Source: Bacteroidota bacterium (GTDB lineage: Bacteria > Bacteroidota > Bacteroidia > Chitinophagales > Chitinophagaceae). From it: a stretch of DNA of 56,862 nt. The notes beneath the pieces are model-generated. The model was not told where the DNA came from. It did not search any database and worked only from the letters and a program-made list of their open reading frames with translations. The position numbers and the translations under genes were made by a program. The stretch is from the NCBI GenBank assembly GCA_018268035.1, contig JAFDXI010000051.1, positions 1 through 56,862 on the forward strand, in the 5' to 3' direction. Of the stretch, positions 9,943 through 18,347 are shown one piece after another; position 1 is the first letter of the stretch; each line of letters starts with the position of its first letter.

Positions 9943-12900
9943 ATGTTGCTTAAATCTTTACCCAAATTTTTATTTGCTGCTTTTTCTATTTTTATCTTTC
10001 AAAACATAAAAGCACAAAACGAAACAGAACCTAATAACACAACTGCCACCGCAAATACAGTTGTTTTAAACGGCTCAGGAAACGGGCAGATAAACCCTGT
10101 CGGTGATGTTGACTGGTGGAAAATTACAACAACGAATGATGGCAAACTTGATATTACACTTACAGATAACAGCGATGATTATACAAAATTTTATTTGTAT
10201 GATAACAACGGTACCACTTTGCTAAACAGTGGTACTACGACCAGTCATACTTCCAATACTTTTTCAACTGATGGTTTGGCTGCAGGAACTTATTATATTG
10301 AGTTTACAGGATATAATACTTCTGTTGACACTTCTACTTATTCATTCACCAATACACTAACGCCTGCGCCGGTAGCGAATGATAAAGAACCAGACAGCAC
10401 AAGAGCGCAAGCATTAACATTGCCTCTTAACGGAAGTACAACAGGGCATGTTGGTTATTATTACAACAATCATCGAGACAGCAGCGATTGGTATAAAGTA
10501 ACTACTACTGCAGATGGTTTATTGAAATTTACTATTACAACGGAACCAAGTACTTTAAATGCTTATATCAATTATACATTGTATGATAATGATGGAACAA
10601 CTGTTTTAACTCAAAATTACATCGGTTCTAATACAACCAATTCTTTTTCCATTGATGGATTGGCAGCAGGCACCTATTATATAAAAATGTTTCAGCACAA
10701 TCCAAATGTTGATTATGTATCTTATATACTTGCAGATAGTTTGTTTGCAGCGCCGGTAGCGAATGATAAGGAACCAGACAGCACAAGAGCGCAAGCATTA
10801 ACATTGCCTCTTAACGGAAGTACAACAGGGCATGTAGGTTATTATTACAACAATCATCGAGACAGCAGTGACTGGTATAAAGTAACTACTACTGCGGATG
10901 GTTTGTTGAGATTAACTATTACAACAGAACCAAGTACTTTAAATGCTTATGTCAATTATATTTTGTATGATAATAATGGAACAACTGTTATAAATCAAAA
11001 TTACATCGGTTCTAATACAACCAATTCTTTTTCTATTGATGGATTGGCAGCAGGCACCTATTATATAAAAATGTTTCAGCACAATCCAAATGTTGATTAT
11101 GTATCTTATATACTTGCCGATAGTTTATTAGAGTATCAATATGCTGAAGACAGTTCTTATGAGCCGAATAAATATGCATCGCAGGCAAAAACAATTTTAT
11201 CAGACCGTAGTACAACCGGGCATTTTGGTTTTTATTATAACAATCTCAGGGATACTACTGATTGGTTTAAGATAAATTATACAGGCACAGGTAATCTTTC
11301 ATTTGTACTGAATCATTTGCCTCATATAATTGATGGCTTTACTGATTATTTAAATTTCTATGTTTATAAAGACACGACTGCTTCATCAATTTATCAGGCA
11401 ACATTTCACAGTGAAACTTCAGATATTGTAAATCTCTCAGGCTTATCAGAAGGATATTACTATATAAAAATTACGCAGTATAATCCAAACGATTTTGAAG
11501 CATACTCTTTGCTTGATTCATTTGTTCAGGTTGATAAAGCGCTTATCAGTATCAACAATTCAAGAACAACATTAAACAGCTCAAGTTGCGGAATGGATAG
11601 TATTACTTATAATGTAAGCGCGAGTCATTCACCTTATACAGTTAGATTATACAAGAATGATGTTTTGTATGATAGTGTTATAACAGATGCATCAACAGTT
11701 ACATTTAATGGCCTGGATGCAGGCGACTATTATGCTACAGTTTATGGCGATGGTGCAACAGACAGCGCTTACAGTAAGAGCGCAACGTTCACAGTGCTTC
11801 CACCTGTACCAACAAGCTTAACCACATCGGATATTGGTGTTCATACCGCGACATTGAACTGGACAAAATTAGATTGTGCGAATTATTACAAAATACAATA
11901 CCGCGCTGTTGGCAGTACAACATGGACGGTTATAAATACAATCGGCGATACAACTAAATTTGAATTAACCGGCTTATCTCCTTACACTTTATACACATGG
12001 CAGGTTGCATCAGTTGAAATGACAAAAGGCTTAACGTTTACCAGCGCATTTGCTGATAGTGTTACATTCATAACTTTATCTGATACGGCACATATTGCGC
12101 TTACCCATAAAGGTCTTGGAGGAGATTGCAATAGCGATACATTAACATACACATCTTCTAACAGCGCAGCGCCTTACACTGTAACATTATACCGCAATGG
12201 AGTGATGTATGGTTCTCCATTATCAGTAACAGATAAAGCTTCTTTCTATAATGTTCCGCCGGGCAATTATTATGCAACATCAACTGGTACTGGTTCCGGT
12301 GGCAGTTATGGTAAAAGTGATACCACGCAAATACTTCCAATAGCACCAACAGGTCTTGATACTTCAATGGTTGCAACAACAACTGCCATGTTAAGCTGGG
12401 ATGCCATTAGTTGCGCCAACTATTTCACTGTTCAATATAAAGTATCAGGTACATCAACATGGACAACGGTTTCAGTTTCCGCAAACAACACCACACTTAC
12501 CAATCTTATGCCGGATACAAAATATTCATGGCTGGTATCAGCATCTGATTCATTCAATAACCAAACGGTAACAAGTGCAAATTCTGTTACGTCCACATTT
12601 ACAACCATGAGCGTTCTGCCCGTAACATTCATCAGCTTTGATGGAAGAATAAATGGTGATGAAGCTTTGCTTACATGGAGTACAGTCAATGAAATAAATA
12701 ATAAAGGTTATGAAGTACAGAGAAGTTATGATGGCGAAAACTTTAATCCAATAGGTTTTGTAAATGGTGACGGCAATTCGTCTGCTGTAAATAATTATAG
12801 TTACACTGATGTAAAAGTGATCAGCGGCTCTAATTATTATCGTTTAAAACAAATAGATAATGATGGAAGATTCAATTATTCATCTGTTATTAAACTTGAC

Positions 12901-13158
12901 TATTCAAAGTTTAGCTGGCTGATATTAGGGAATATTGGAGAAAATAACAGTTGGGTGCAATTGCAATTAGACAGAACAGCGAATGTTTCTTTACAAATTA
13001 TTTCTATCGGAGGAATCATTATTCAAACAATAAATAAAGGAAATCTTACAGCGGGCACTTATTCCATTCCGCTTAATTTAAGCAATGCAGGTGCAGGAAT
13101 GTATATAGTAAAGTTGCTTGTAAACAATCAACAGTATTCAAAAAAATTAATAAAATAA
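9943..13158 (+). CDS. Secreted repeat protein with PPC-like domains, fibronectin type III domains and T9SS sorting signal
   Basis: 1071 residues. A signal peptide ends near residue 24 (NIKAQ). Four bacterial pre-peptidase C-terminal (PPC)-like domains follow at about 25-130, 142-268, 270-396 and 397-520, each with the DSSDWYKV / DWWKI strand and AAGTYYIK motif. The second and third are nearly identical. Then come two alternating Ig-like/fibronectin III pairs (about 525-885; TLNWTKLDCANYYKIQYR, MLSWDAISCANYFTVQYK). A cell-surface segment beginning LPVTFISFDGRINGDEALLTW and a type A type IX secretion signal (AGMYIVKLLVNNQQYSKKLIK) close the protein. No catalytic domain is visible, so an adhesive or surface-binding role is inferred. 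It is divergent from a two-component system that may control it. Confidence 0.9.
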   Translation: MLLKSLPKFLFAAFSIFIFQNIKAQNETEPNNTTATANTVVLNGSGNGQINPVGDVDWWKITTTNDGKLDITLTDNSDDYTKFYLYDNNGTTLLNSGTTTSHTSNTFSTDGLAAGTYYIEFTGYNTSVDTSTYSFTNTLTPAPVANDKEPDSTRAQALTLPLNGSTTGHVGYYYNNHRDSSDWYKVTTTADGLLKFTITTEPSTLNAYINYTLYDNDGTTVLTQNYIGSNTTNSFSIDGLAAGTYYIKMFQHNPNVDYVSYILADSLFAAPVANDKEPDSTRAQALTLPLNGSTTGHVGYYYNNHRDSSDWYKVTTTADGLLRLTITTEPSTLNAYVNYILYDNNGTTVINQNYIGSNTTNSFSIDGLAAGTYYIKMFQHNPNVDYVSYILADSLLEYQYAEDSSYEPNKYASQAKTILSDRSTTGHFGFYYNNLRDTTDWFKINYTGTGNLSFVLNHLPHIIDGFTDYLNFYVYKDTTASSIYQATFHSETSDIVNLSGLSEGYYYIKITQYNPNDFEAYSLLDSFVQVDKALISINNSRTTLNSSSCGMDSITYNVSASHSPYTVRLYKNDVLYDSVITDASTVTFNGLDAGDYYATVYGDGATDSAYSKSATFTVLPPVPTSLTTSDIGVHTATLNWTKLDCANYYKIQYRAVGSTTWTVINTIGDTTKFELTGLSPYTLYTWQVASVEMTKGLTFTSAFADSVTFITLSDTAHIALTHKGLGGDCNSDTLTYTSSNSAAPYTVTLYRNGVMYGSPLSVTDKASFYNVPPGNYYATSTGTGSGGSYGKSDTTQILPIAPTGLDTSMVATTTAMLSWDAISCANYFTVQYKVSGTSTWTTVSVSANNTTLTNLMPDTKYSWLVSASDSFNNQTVTSANSVTSTFTTMSVLPVTFISFDGRINGDEALLTWSTVNEINNKGYEVQRSYDGENFNPIGFVNGDGNSSAVNNYSYTDVKVISGSNYYRLKQIDNDGRFNYSSVIKLDYSKFSWLILGNIGENNSWVQLQLDRTANVSLQIISIGGIIIQTINKGNLTAGTYSIPLNLSNAGAGMYIVKLLVNNQQYSKKLIK
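10366..10749 (+). repeat. 384-bp tandem repeat within adhesin gene, copy 1
   Basis: Begins GCGCCGGTAGCGAATGATAA and encodes a 128-residue PPC-like module. It is nearly identical at DNA level to the next 384 bp; only scattered substitutions are seen, which points to recent duplication. Confidence 0.9.
10750..11133 (+). repeat. 384-bp tandem repeat within adhesin gene, copy 2
   Basis: Second copy, directly abutting the first with exactly a 384-bp (128-codon) offset and kept in frame. A third, much older copy follows at about 11134-11525. The arrangement predicts copy-number variation by slippage or recombination. Confidence 0.9.
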
Positions 13159-13179
13159 TATCTGTTGCTTCAACCTGTG

Positions 13180-13210
13180 AAAAGGTCTCCTGTTTGGGAG
13201 GCCTTTTTTA
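13180..13210 (+). terminator. Rho-independent terminator of adhesin gene
   Basis: Stem AAAAGGTCTCC (13180-13190) pairs with GGAGGCCTTTT (13197-13207) through one G-T wobble. The loop is short and a T run follows. It lies about 20 bp after the adhesin stop codon. Confidence 0.85.
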
Positions 13211-13339
13211 ATATGTTCACGCCTATCTCAAAGCAAAGTGCATTAATGTTTCGGCGTATAATTTTCAAAGCCAACTGATTTTGCCATTGAGCCAAAGGGA
13301 AAATTCCTTGTTGTTGGCGACGTTGGTAATGCAGGCGCT

Positions 13340-13810
13340 CAACCAGGATATTGAATATTATTTCTTTGATGAAAAATTAGCAAGCGGATATGAGCAGGAA
13401 TAAAAAAGCGCAACAATTGTAAAAATCTGCATCCGGGTTATCTATCTTCTTCGCTTGTATGGGTTTATTTGGTTTGACAATATTAACTGTTACAAGCCGT
13501 ACAAAAGAAATCAGTATCAGGAAAGTAATGGGTGCTACTGTAACACAATTCTCAACTCAACTTTCAAAAGATTTTTTAAAGCTTATTTCTATTTCATTAA
13601 TTATAGCAATACCTTCAGCCTGGCTTGTTTCCAACAAGTGGTTGGAGAATTAACCATATAGAATTTCACTCAGTTGGTGGTTGTTTGCATCATGTGCGGT
13701 ATTGGTTGTATTGATTGAATTGATCACAGTGAGTTTCCGGGAAATAAAGCAGCGGTGGCGAATCCGGTGAAGAGCATGTCTATTAACAGGTAGATTTGAG
13801 AACAGAGTGA
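13340..13810 (+). pseudogene. Decayed C-terminal fragment of a MacB/FtsX permease
   Basis: In shifting frames the sequence reads FFDEKLASGYEQE, stop, KSATIVKI; then GLFGLTILTVTSRTKEISIRK with VMGATVTQF; then LSKDFLKLISISLIIAIPSAW and SNKWLEN, stop; then PYRISLSWWLFAS and TVSFREIK. This is the last ~110 residues of an array permease with at least two frame changes and two stops. The 3' end carries the 20-bp palindromic insertion (13775-13794) and the vestigial GAGAACAGAGTGA. It probably belonged to the same gene as the N-terminal relic at 5781-5905. Confidence 0.8.
13775..13794. repeat. 20-bp palindromic element inserted in permease 3' end (relic copy)
   Basis: CATGTCTATTAACAGGTAGA stands between AAGAG and TTTGAG, which are adjacent in the uninterrupted permeases (at about 703-714, 3207-3218, 5664-5675). 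It is the same site and the same 20-bp length as in the copies at 17552, 20744 and 23302. Confidence 0.8.
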
Positions 13811-13837
13811 AAACAATTAAAAATTAAAAATTACGAA

Positions 13838-14254
13838 TTACGAGGTATAAAAATTATTCACAAAATCAGCTGCATTTAGAATGGGAATATTTTGAAATGG
13901 GTGTAAGATGAGTAAGTCTCTATCACCAGTGATAATGCAGGATGCATTTGCTGCTACTGCCAGTTCAAGGAATTTATTGTTATTGGGGTCACGGCATGCA
14001 GTAACTGCTGTTTTTATTGGCAGCATTAAAGTTTCTTCTTCAAATTCTCTAAGGGTATCCAGCCTGGCATGCAAAGAAATGTATTTGTCAAATTTAGTCC
14101 TGATAAAAGTTGTTTTAAATTCGAGAAAAGTTTCGGCAGAACTAACAATTATACCTAAGGTACGTGCTCTATCAAATGCCAGCCTGCTTATAGAGTGTTG
14201 TAATAAATGTGCACTGATAAGGGCATTGGTATCAAAAACAAATTTATCAATCAT
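13838..14254 (-). CDS. PIN-domain toxin of a type II toxin-antitoxin pair
   Basis: 138 residues covering one PIN domain, a predicted Mg-dependent ribonuclease fold. Candidate metal-binding acids are D8 (FVFDTN), E41 or E45, D89 (CRDPNNNKFLELA) and D111/D113 (ITGDRDLLIL). It overlaps the upstream antitoxin gene by 8 bp, the usual translational coupling of such modules. It lies antisense to, and about 30 bp beyond, a decayed permease 3' end. A close paralogue at 17643-18065 has the same relation to a permease 3' end. The RNA target is unknown. Confidence 0.9.
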   Translation of the reverse strand: MIDKFVFDTNALISAHLLQHSISRLAFDRARTLGIIVSSAETFLEFKTTFIRTKFDKYISLHARLDTLREFEEETLMLPIKTAVTACRDPNNNKFLELAVAANASCIITGDRDLLILHPFQNIPILNAADFVNNFYTS

Positions 14255-14477
14255 CTTCTTTCAGTAGTTCTTCGAGCAACTCTTGGGTGAGGCCATTTTT
14301 AGCAGCTTCTTCAGACAAAGCATCCAGCATTTGTGAATACTTTTCATAAGATAGGTCATTCGTAGTTTTCTTCAACCACAGATTGATTATATCGTTAATT
14401 ATTTTCTGTTTCGATTTATCAACATTACGAAAGGCCCTTGCAACATTATCATCTACTTCAATCACTATACGATCCAT
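14247..14477 (-). CDS. Antitoxin-like partner of the PIN toxin
   Basis: 76 residues from the ATG at 14477, or 83 from an upstream ATG at 14498. The start MDRIVIEVDDNVARAF matches the layout of the paralogue at 18058-18288 (MEKIIIELDDATSKKW). The middle is a charged helical region, and it ends LTQELLEELLKEDD, like the paralogue's LTEEALNDILKEND. The first part looks like a short beta strand/helix DNA-binding module, and the acidic tail probably masks the toxin. Function is inferred from the 8-bp overlap with the toxin gene and the family pattern. Confidence 0.8.
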   Translation of the reverse strand: MDRIVIEVDDNVARAFRNVDKSKQKIINDIINLWLKKTTNDLSYEKYSQMLDALSEEAAKNGLTQELLEELLKEDD

Positions 14478-14554
14478 TTTTATAAAATTTATATTCATCA
14501 AATTTACAAAAATTATTCTGTGAAGTTGTTAATAACAAATCCAAAAAATGGATG

Positions 14555-14680
14555 TCATTTATAAAAATTATTCACAAAAGCAACTGCATATAAAATGAAA
14601 ATATTTTGAAATGGATGCCAGTTCGGAAGACAAGGTTGCAGGATGAATAATTCTTTATTTCTGGTGATGATGAATGACGT
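14555..14680 (-). pseudogene. Decayed 3' fragment of a third PIN toxin gene
   Basis: The minus strand encodes SFIITRNKELFILQP, then HPFQNIFILYAVAFVNNFYK. This matches SCIITGDRDLLILHPFQNIP and the following ILNAADFVNNFY of the intact toxin at 13838-14254. The DNA also aligns directly (TATAAAAATTATTCACAAAA shared). An insertion separates the two blocks, and the N-terminal half is missing. It is a dead copy next to a live one. Confidence 0.75.
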
Positions 14681-15179
14681 TCTTGATGATGAATATTTCT
14701 GATCCAATAATATTTTTGTTGAACATATCATGCGATAATAATTCCTGTTTTTCAGTCTTACCAGCAACCTTTTTTTGTCTTATTTAATCTTACATTTTTT
14801 GATTGCATAAGTTTTGTTTCTATGATAATGTTTTCAATCTTTATTAGAATTTTATTTCCTGTATTTAAAATTGATTGGATTTTTCAGCACTAATAGGTTC
14901 ACAATTTCAAGAAGAATAATTAGAAAATATTAAATATGGTGTAAAGATTTGCCTGCCTCAAAGCCGCACAAACACTGTTCGTTATCGTACACTAAATAGG
15001 AAAAATAAAAAACAAGCTCTTTAAAAACAATTACTTATAAACTGGCATTTACATTGACGGAAACAGGGAGTTAGCAATTACGAACCTGCCTGCCGCAGAT
15101 AGGTTACGAATTAAAAATTACGAACGTGCCTGAGTTAGAAAGGTTAACAACTAAAAATTAATATTTCAATAATAATAGC
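14681..15179. other. Intergenic region with candidate dyad and two degenerate palindromic elements
   Basis: No coding sequence was recognised. At 14976-14991 there is a near-palindrome TGTTCG-N4-CGTACA. Palindromic element copies stand at 15086-15104 (CCTGCCTGCCGCAGATAGG) and 15126-15144 (more decayed), embedded in AATTACGAA / AATTAAAAATTACGAA words that run up to the next permease. The dyad is the only visible candidate control site for the permease at 15180. Confidence 0.5.
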
Positions 15180-17570
15180 ATGATTAAAATATTTCTCAAA
15201 TCAACCTGGCGTAATTTAAAACGCAATAAAATATTCGGCATCCTGAATATTGCCGGGTTAACAGTAGGTATTGTTTGTGCTGCGCTGATATTTTTATGGG
15301 TGGAATATTCTTTTGAATATAACACGGCGCTTAAAGATTCTGACAAAGTTTATATCGTAAAAAATAACCAGAAGTATGGCGATGATATTTATACAATGGA
15401 TGCTACCTGCGGGCCTTTAGCACACAATATGCAACGTGAAATACCTGGGTTTGAAAATGCAGTGAGAACATTGAACGACCAACCTGTTTTTACAGTAAAT
15501 GATAAGTCTTTAGCACAAAATGGAATGTATGCTGATTCTGATTTCTTCAGTGTATTTCAATTTCCAATCATTGAAAAAACTTCAAATGATTTTCTTTCGA
15601 ATCCATATAATATTGCTATCTCTCAAAAAATGGCTAAGGCTTTTTTCGGTAATGAAAATGCGCTTGGAAAATCTATTCGTTACAACAGGAAACAGGATTT
15701 TATAGTAGCTGCTGTTTATGATGTCCCTTCTATAAATATGTCAATGCAACCGGATTGGGTAATACCAATTGCTTATAATTTTTCTGATTCTTCATTCAGG
15801 AAACAATGGAGCGACTGGGGTAACTGTGGAATAAGAACTTATGTTACTTTACAGGATAATGCTTCAGTGAATAAAATAAACAATCAACTGGAAGGATATA
15901 TTTATTCCAAATCTGACAGTACAGTAAACCAATCTGTTTTTTTATATCCTTATTCAAAGTTAGGATTGTACAACAGTTTTAAAAACGGTAAAGAAACTTC
16001 CTCTGATGGCAACATTAAATACATAAAAATGTTTTCACTGATTGCGGCCATCATCCTGTTGATTGCCTGTATTAATTTTATGAACCTGTCAACTGCAAGA
16101 AGTGAAAAACGTGCAAAAGAAATCGGTTTGAAAAAAACTGTTGGTGTCACCCGTCACCAACTGATTTTCCAGTTTATTACTGAAAGTATTCTGATAGCGA
16201 TGTTTGCTGTTGTTCTTTCAGTAATCCTGTTGGCATTATGTGTACCTGCATTTGGTAACCTCATCAATACACCTTTGCACCTGGATATTCTTAAACCTGT
16301 TCATTTTATTTCATTATTGCTCTTAGGTTTAATATGTGGCATTGTTGCCGGAAGTTATCCTGCATTTTATCTTTCTTCATTCAACCCGGTTCGTGCATTA
16401 AAAAATCAAACATCAAAGAAGGCAGGCAGGGCTTATATTTCCCGTAAGGTTCTGGTAGTGGTTCAATTCTCTGCATCCATCATCCTGATCATTGCAAGCA
16501 TCGTAATTTTTCATCAAATCAATTATACCAAAGACCGCGACCTTGGTTTTAATAAAGATAATATCATGGTAGTGCACAGCACTGAAGCGCTCAATAAAAA
16601 ATTTAATGTGCTTCGCCAGAATGTATTGGCGACAGGAATGGTAAATGATGTATCCATGTCATGGTCATCTATGTTTCAGATGTATAGCAATGGCGGAGGT
16701 TTTAAATGGAGTGGTCATGACACTAAAAAAGATGACGCATTGATAACAGTCGAAGGCATTGCGCCTAATTATTTACAATTGATGGGAGTGAAGTTAAAAG
16801 CAGGCAGGTATTTTTATGAAAATTCAAAAGCTGACAGCAACAATGTAATCATCAATCCTTCATTGGCAAAACTAATGGGAAAAGAAGGCCGTATTGGTGG
16901 AAGGATTTACAGGAGTGATGATGGCAGTGATGCAGTTACAATTGTTGGTATCACTGATAATATTGTTTATAATAATATTTTCAGCAATCCTCAACCTGCT
17001 ATATTTTTTCCGATTTCTGATGTGTCTTTTGCTTCACTGTTTATTAAACTAAAACCGGGCAAAGATGTATCACAACAAATTACTTCTATAAAAACAGCAT
17101 TTAAAAATACAGATAGCCAGTTTCCGTTTGATTACAGTTTTTTGGATGATGATTTTAATCACCAGTTCAGTAATGTTTTATTTATCGGGAAACTTGCTTT
17201 GCTTTTTGGTGGGTTAGCTATTTTTATTTCTTGTCTTGGTTTGTTTGGTTTATCAGCATTTATGGCTGAACAAAGAACAAAAGAAATAGGTGTGAGAAAA
17301 GTGTTGGGCGCATCAGTATTTTCCATCACACAATTATTAAACAGGGATTTCTTAATACTCGTTGGATTTTCATACTTAGTAGCTTTTCCATTAGCATGGT
17401 GGTTTATGAAAGACTGGCTGAATAATTATGAATACAGGATACAAATCAGTTGGTGGATTTTTGTATTGGCAGCATTCATATCAGTAATGATAGCATTGAT
17501 AACTGTGAGTTTCCAGGCGATCAAAGCAGCGATAGCAAATCCGGTGAAGAGCCTGTCTACCGACAGGTAG
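15180..17570 (+). CDS. ABC transporter permease, MacB/FtsX family (796 aa, modified C-terminus)
   Basis: Same two-half architecture as the 822-3224 gene. It starts MIKIFLKSTWRNLKRNKIFG. Hallmarks are RAKEIGLKKTVGVTRHQL and RTKEIGVRKVLGASVFSI. The last residues are NPVKSLSTDR instead of NPVKSLRTE, because a 20-bp palindromic element (17552-17571) interrupts the ancestral end and supplies a new TAG stop; the old GAGAACAGAGTGA survives just downstream as non-coding sequence. The gene is flanked on both sides by PIN toxin-antitoxin modules on the opposite strand, and its 3' end converges on one of them. Confidence 0.93.
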   Translation: MIKIFLKSTWRNLKRNKIFGILNIAGLTVGIVCAALIFLWVEYSFEYNTALKDSDKVYIVKNNQKYGDDIYTMDATCGPLAHNMQREIPGFENAVRTLNDQPVFTVNDKSLAQNGMYADSDFFSVFQFPIIEKTSNDFLSNPYNIAISQKMAKAFFGNENALGKSIRYNRKQDFIVAAVYDVPSINMSMQPDWVIPIAYNFSDSSFRKQWSDWGNCGIRTYVTLQDNASVNKINNQLEGYIYSKSDSTVNQSVFLYPYSKLGLYNSFKNGKETSSDGNIKYIKMFSLIAAIILLIACINFMNLSTARSEKRAKEIGLKKTVGVTRHQLIFQFITESILIAMFAVVLSVILLALCVPAFGNLINTPLHLDILKPVHFISLLLLGLICGIVAGSYPAFYLSSFNPVRALKNQTSKKAGRAYISRKVLVVVQFSASIILIIASIVIFHQINYTKDRDLGFNKDNIMVVHSTEALNKKFNVLRQNVLATGMVNDVSMSWSSMFQMYSNGGGFKWSGHDTKKDDALITVEGIAPNYLQLMGVKLKAGRYFYENSKADSNNVIINPSLAKLMGKEGRIGGRIYRSDDGSDAVTIVGITDNIVYNNIFSNPQPAIFFPISDVSFASLFIKLKPGKDVSQQITSIKTAFKNTDSQFPFDYSFLDDDFNHQFSNVLFIGKLALLFGGLAIFISCLGLFGLSAFMAEQRTKEIGVRKVLGASVFSITQLLNRDFLILVGFSYLVAFPLAWWFMKDWLNNYEYRIQISWWIFVLAAFISVMIALITVSFQAIKAAIANPVKSLSTDR

Positions 17571-17571
17571 A
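17552..17571. repeat. 20-bp palindromic element inserted in permease 3' end
   Basis: CCTGTCTACCGACAGGTAGA lies between AAGAG and TTTGAGAACAGAGTGA, which are contiguous in the first three permeases. The arms CCTGTC and GACAGG are perfect inverted repeats. It differs from the intergenic element CCTGCCTGCCGGCAGGCAGG at only five positions, all transitions. Confidence 0.85.
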
Positions 17572-17599
17572 TTTGAGAACAGAGTGATGTTCAATTACG

Positions 17600-17623
17600 A
17601 ACCTGCCTGCCGGCAGGCAGGTT
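17600..17623. repeat. Perfect 24-bp intergenic palindrome
   Basis: The core CCTGCCTGCCGGCAGGCAGG (17602-17621), with AA before and TT after, is a fully self-complementary 24-mer. It stands in AATTACG / AAAAATTACGAATTA words between the permease 3' end and the PIN toxin. It is the best-preserved member of the element family in the window. Confidence 0.9.
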
Positions 17624-17642
17624 AAAAATTACGAATTACAAA

Positions 17643-18065
17643 TTATGGAGTGGTTTGATAATTATTTAAAAAATCAAAGGCATTTAAAATGGGGATATTT
17701 CGAAATGGATTTAGTATGAGTAGGTCTTTATCACCTGTGATAATGCAGGAAGCACTTGCAGCAATTGCTAATTCAAGAAATTTATTGTCTTTAGGATCGC
17801 GGCAGGCATTGATAGCTTCTGAAGGGAAAAACTGCGTAATACTATTTTCAATTTCATTAAATAATTCCAGTCTTTCTTCATCTGAAATAAAATACCGATC
17901 AAATTTTTTTCGAAATATCACCTCCTTAAATTCATTAATGCTTTCAGACGAAAAGGATATTTCTCCTAATAATATTGCTTTTCTTATGGCTTTTCTATTT
18001 ACAGAATCAATCAATAAGGAAGCGCTTATTAAAGTGTTGGTATCAAAAACAAAGTATTTAATCAT
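17643..18065 (-). CDS. PIN-domain toxin of a type II toxin-antitoxin pair (second copy)
   Basis: 140 residues. It is a close paralogue of the toxin at 13838-14254: FVFDTNTLISASLL near the start, ACRDPKDNKFLELAIAASAS and CIITGDKDLLILNPFRNIP near the end. Candidate catalytic acids are D8, E41/E45, D90 and D112/D114. It overlaps its antitoxin gene by 8 bp. Gene order, strand and distance to the permease 3' end match the first module, which indicates duplication of a permease-end plus module unit. Confidence 0.9.
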   Translation of the reverse strand: MIKYFVFDTNTLISASLLIDSVNRKAIRKAILLGEISFSSESINEFKEVIFRKKFDRYFISDEERLELFNEIENSITQFFPSEAINACRDPKDNKFLELAIAASASCIITGDKDLLILNPFRNIPILNAFDFLNNYQTTP

Positions 18066-18288
18066 TCTCTTTCAGAATATCATTAAGGGCTTCTTCTGTG
18101 AGACCGCGCTGCTTCATTTTTTCACCAACTTCATCGAGGTAGGCAAGAAAATTTTCTTTTCTGGCATCATCCAATATCTTGCGTATGCTTTCAGAAATCC
18201 TTTCGGAAATTTCTTTCCTGAATTTGTCAGGAGCAAGAGACCATTTTTTGCTGGTGGCATCATCCAATTCAATTATTATTTTTTCCAT
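18058..18288 (-). CDS. Antitoxin-like partner of the second PIN toxin
   Basis: 76 residues, starting MEKIIIELDD and ending LTEEALNDILKEND, which parallels the partner at 14247-14477. The middle is strongly charged and predicted helical (DKFRKEISERISESIRKIL). The ATG at 18288 has no alternative nearby. It is divergent from the permease that starts at 18348, so the 59 bp between them must hold both promoters or the permease is read through from upstream. Confidence 0.8.
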   Translation of the reverse strand: MEKIIIELDDATSKKWSLAPDKFRKEISERISESIRKILDDARKENFLAYLDEVGEKMKQRGLTEEALNDILKEND

Positions 18289-18347
18289 AATAATAAATTT
18301 TATTGCTTTTCAAATTTACAAAAACTAAATCTTTAGCACACACTACC

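Noticed and set aside
13838-18288. Insertion sequence or integron carrying the PIN modules
   Set aside because: No transposase, terminal inverted repeats or attachment-like sites were found around the modules.
17689-18336. Plus-strand open frame of 215 codons opposite the second PIN module
   Set aside because: It is antisense to both PIN toxin and antitoxin, whose motifs are clear. A similar antisense frame opposite the first toxin (13908-14267) reflects the shared sequence, not a gene.
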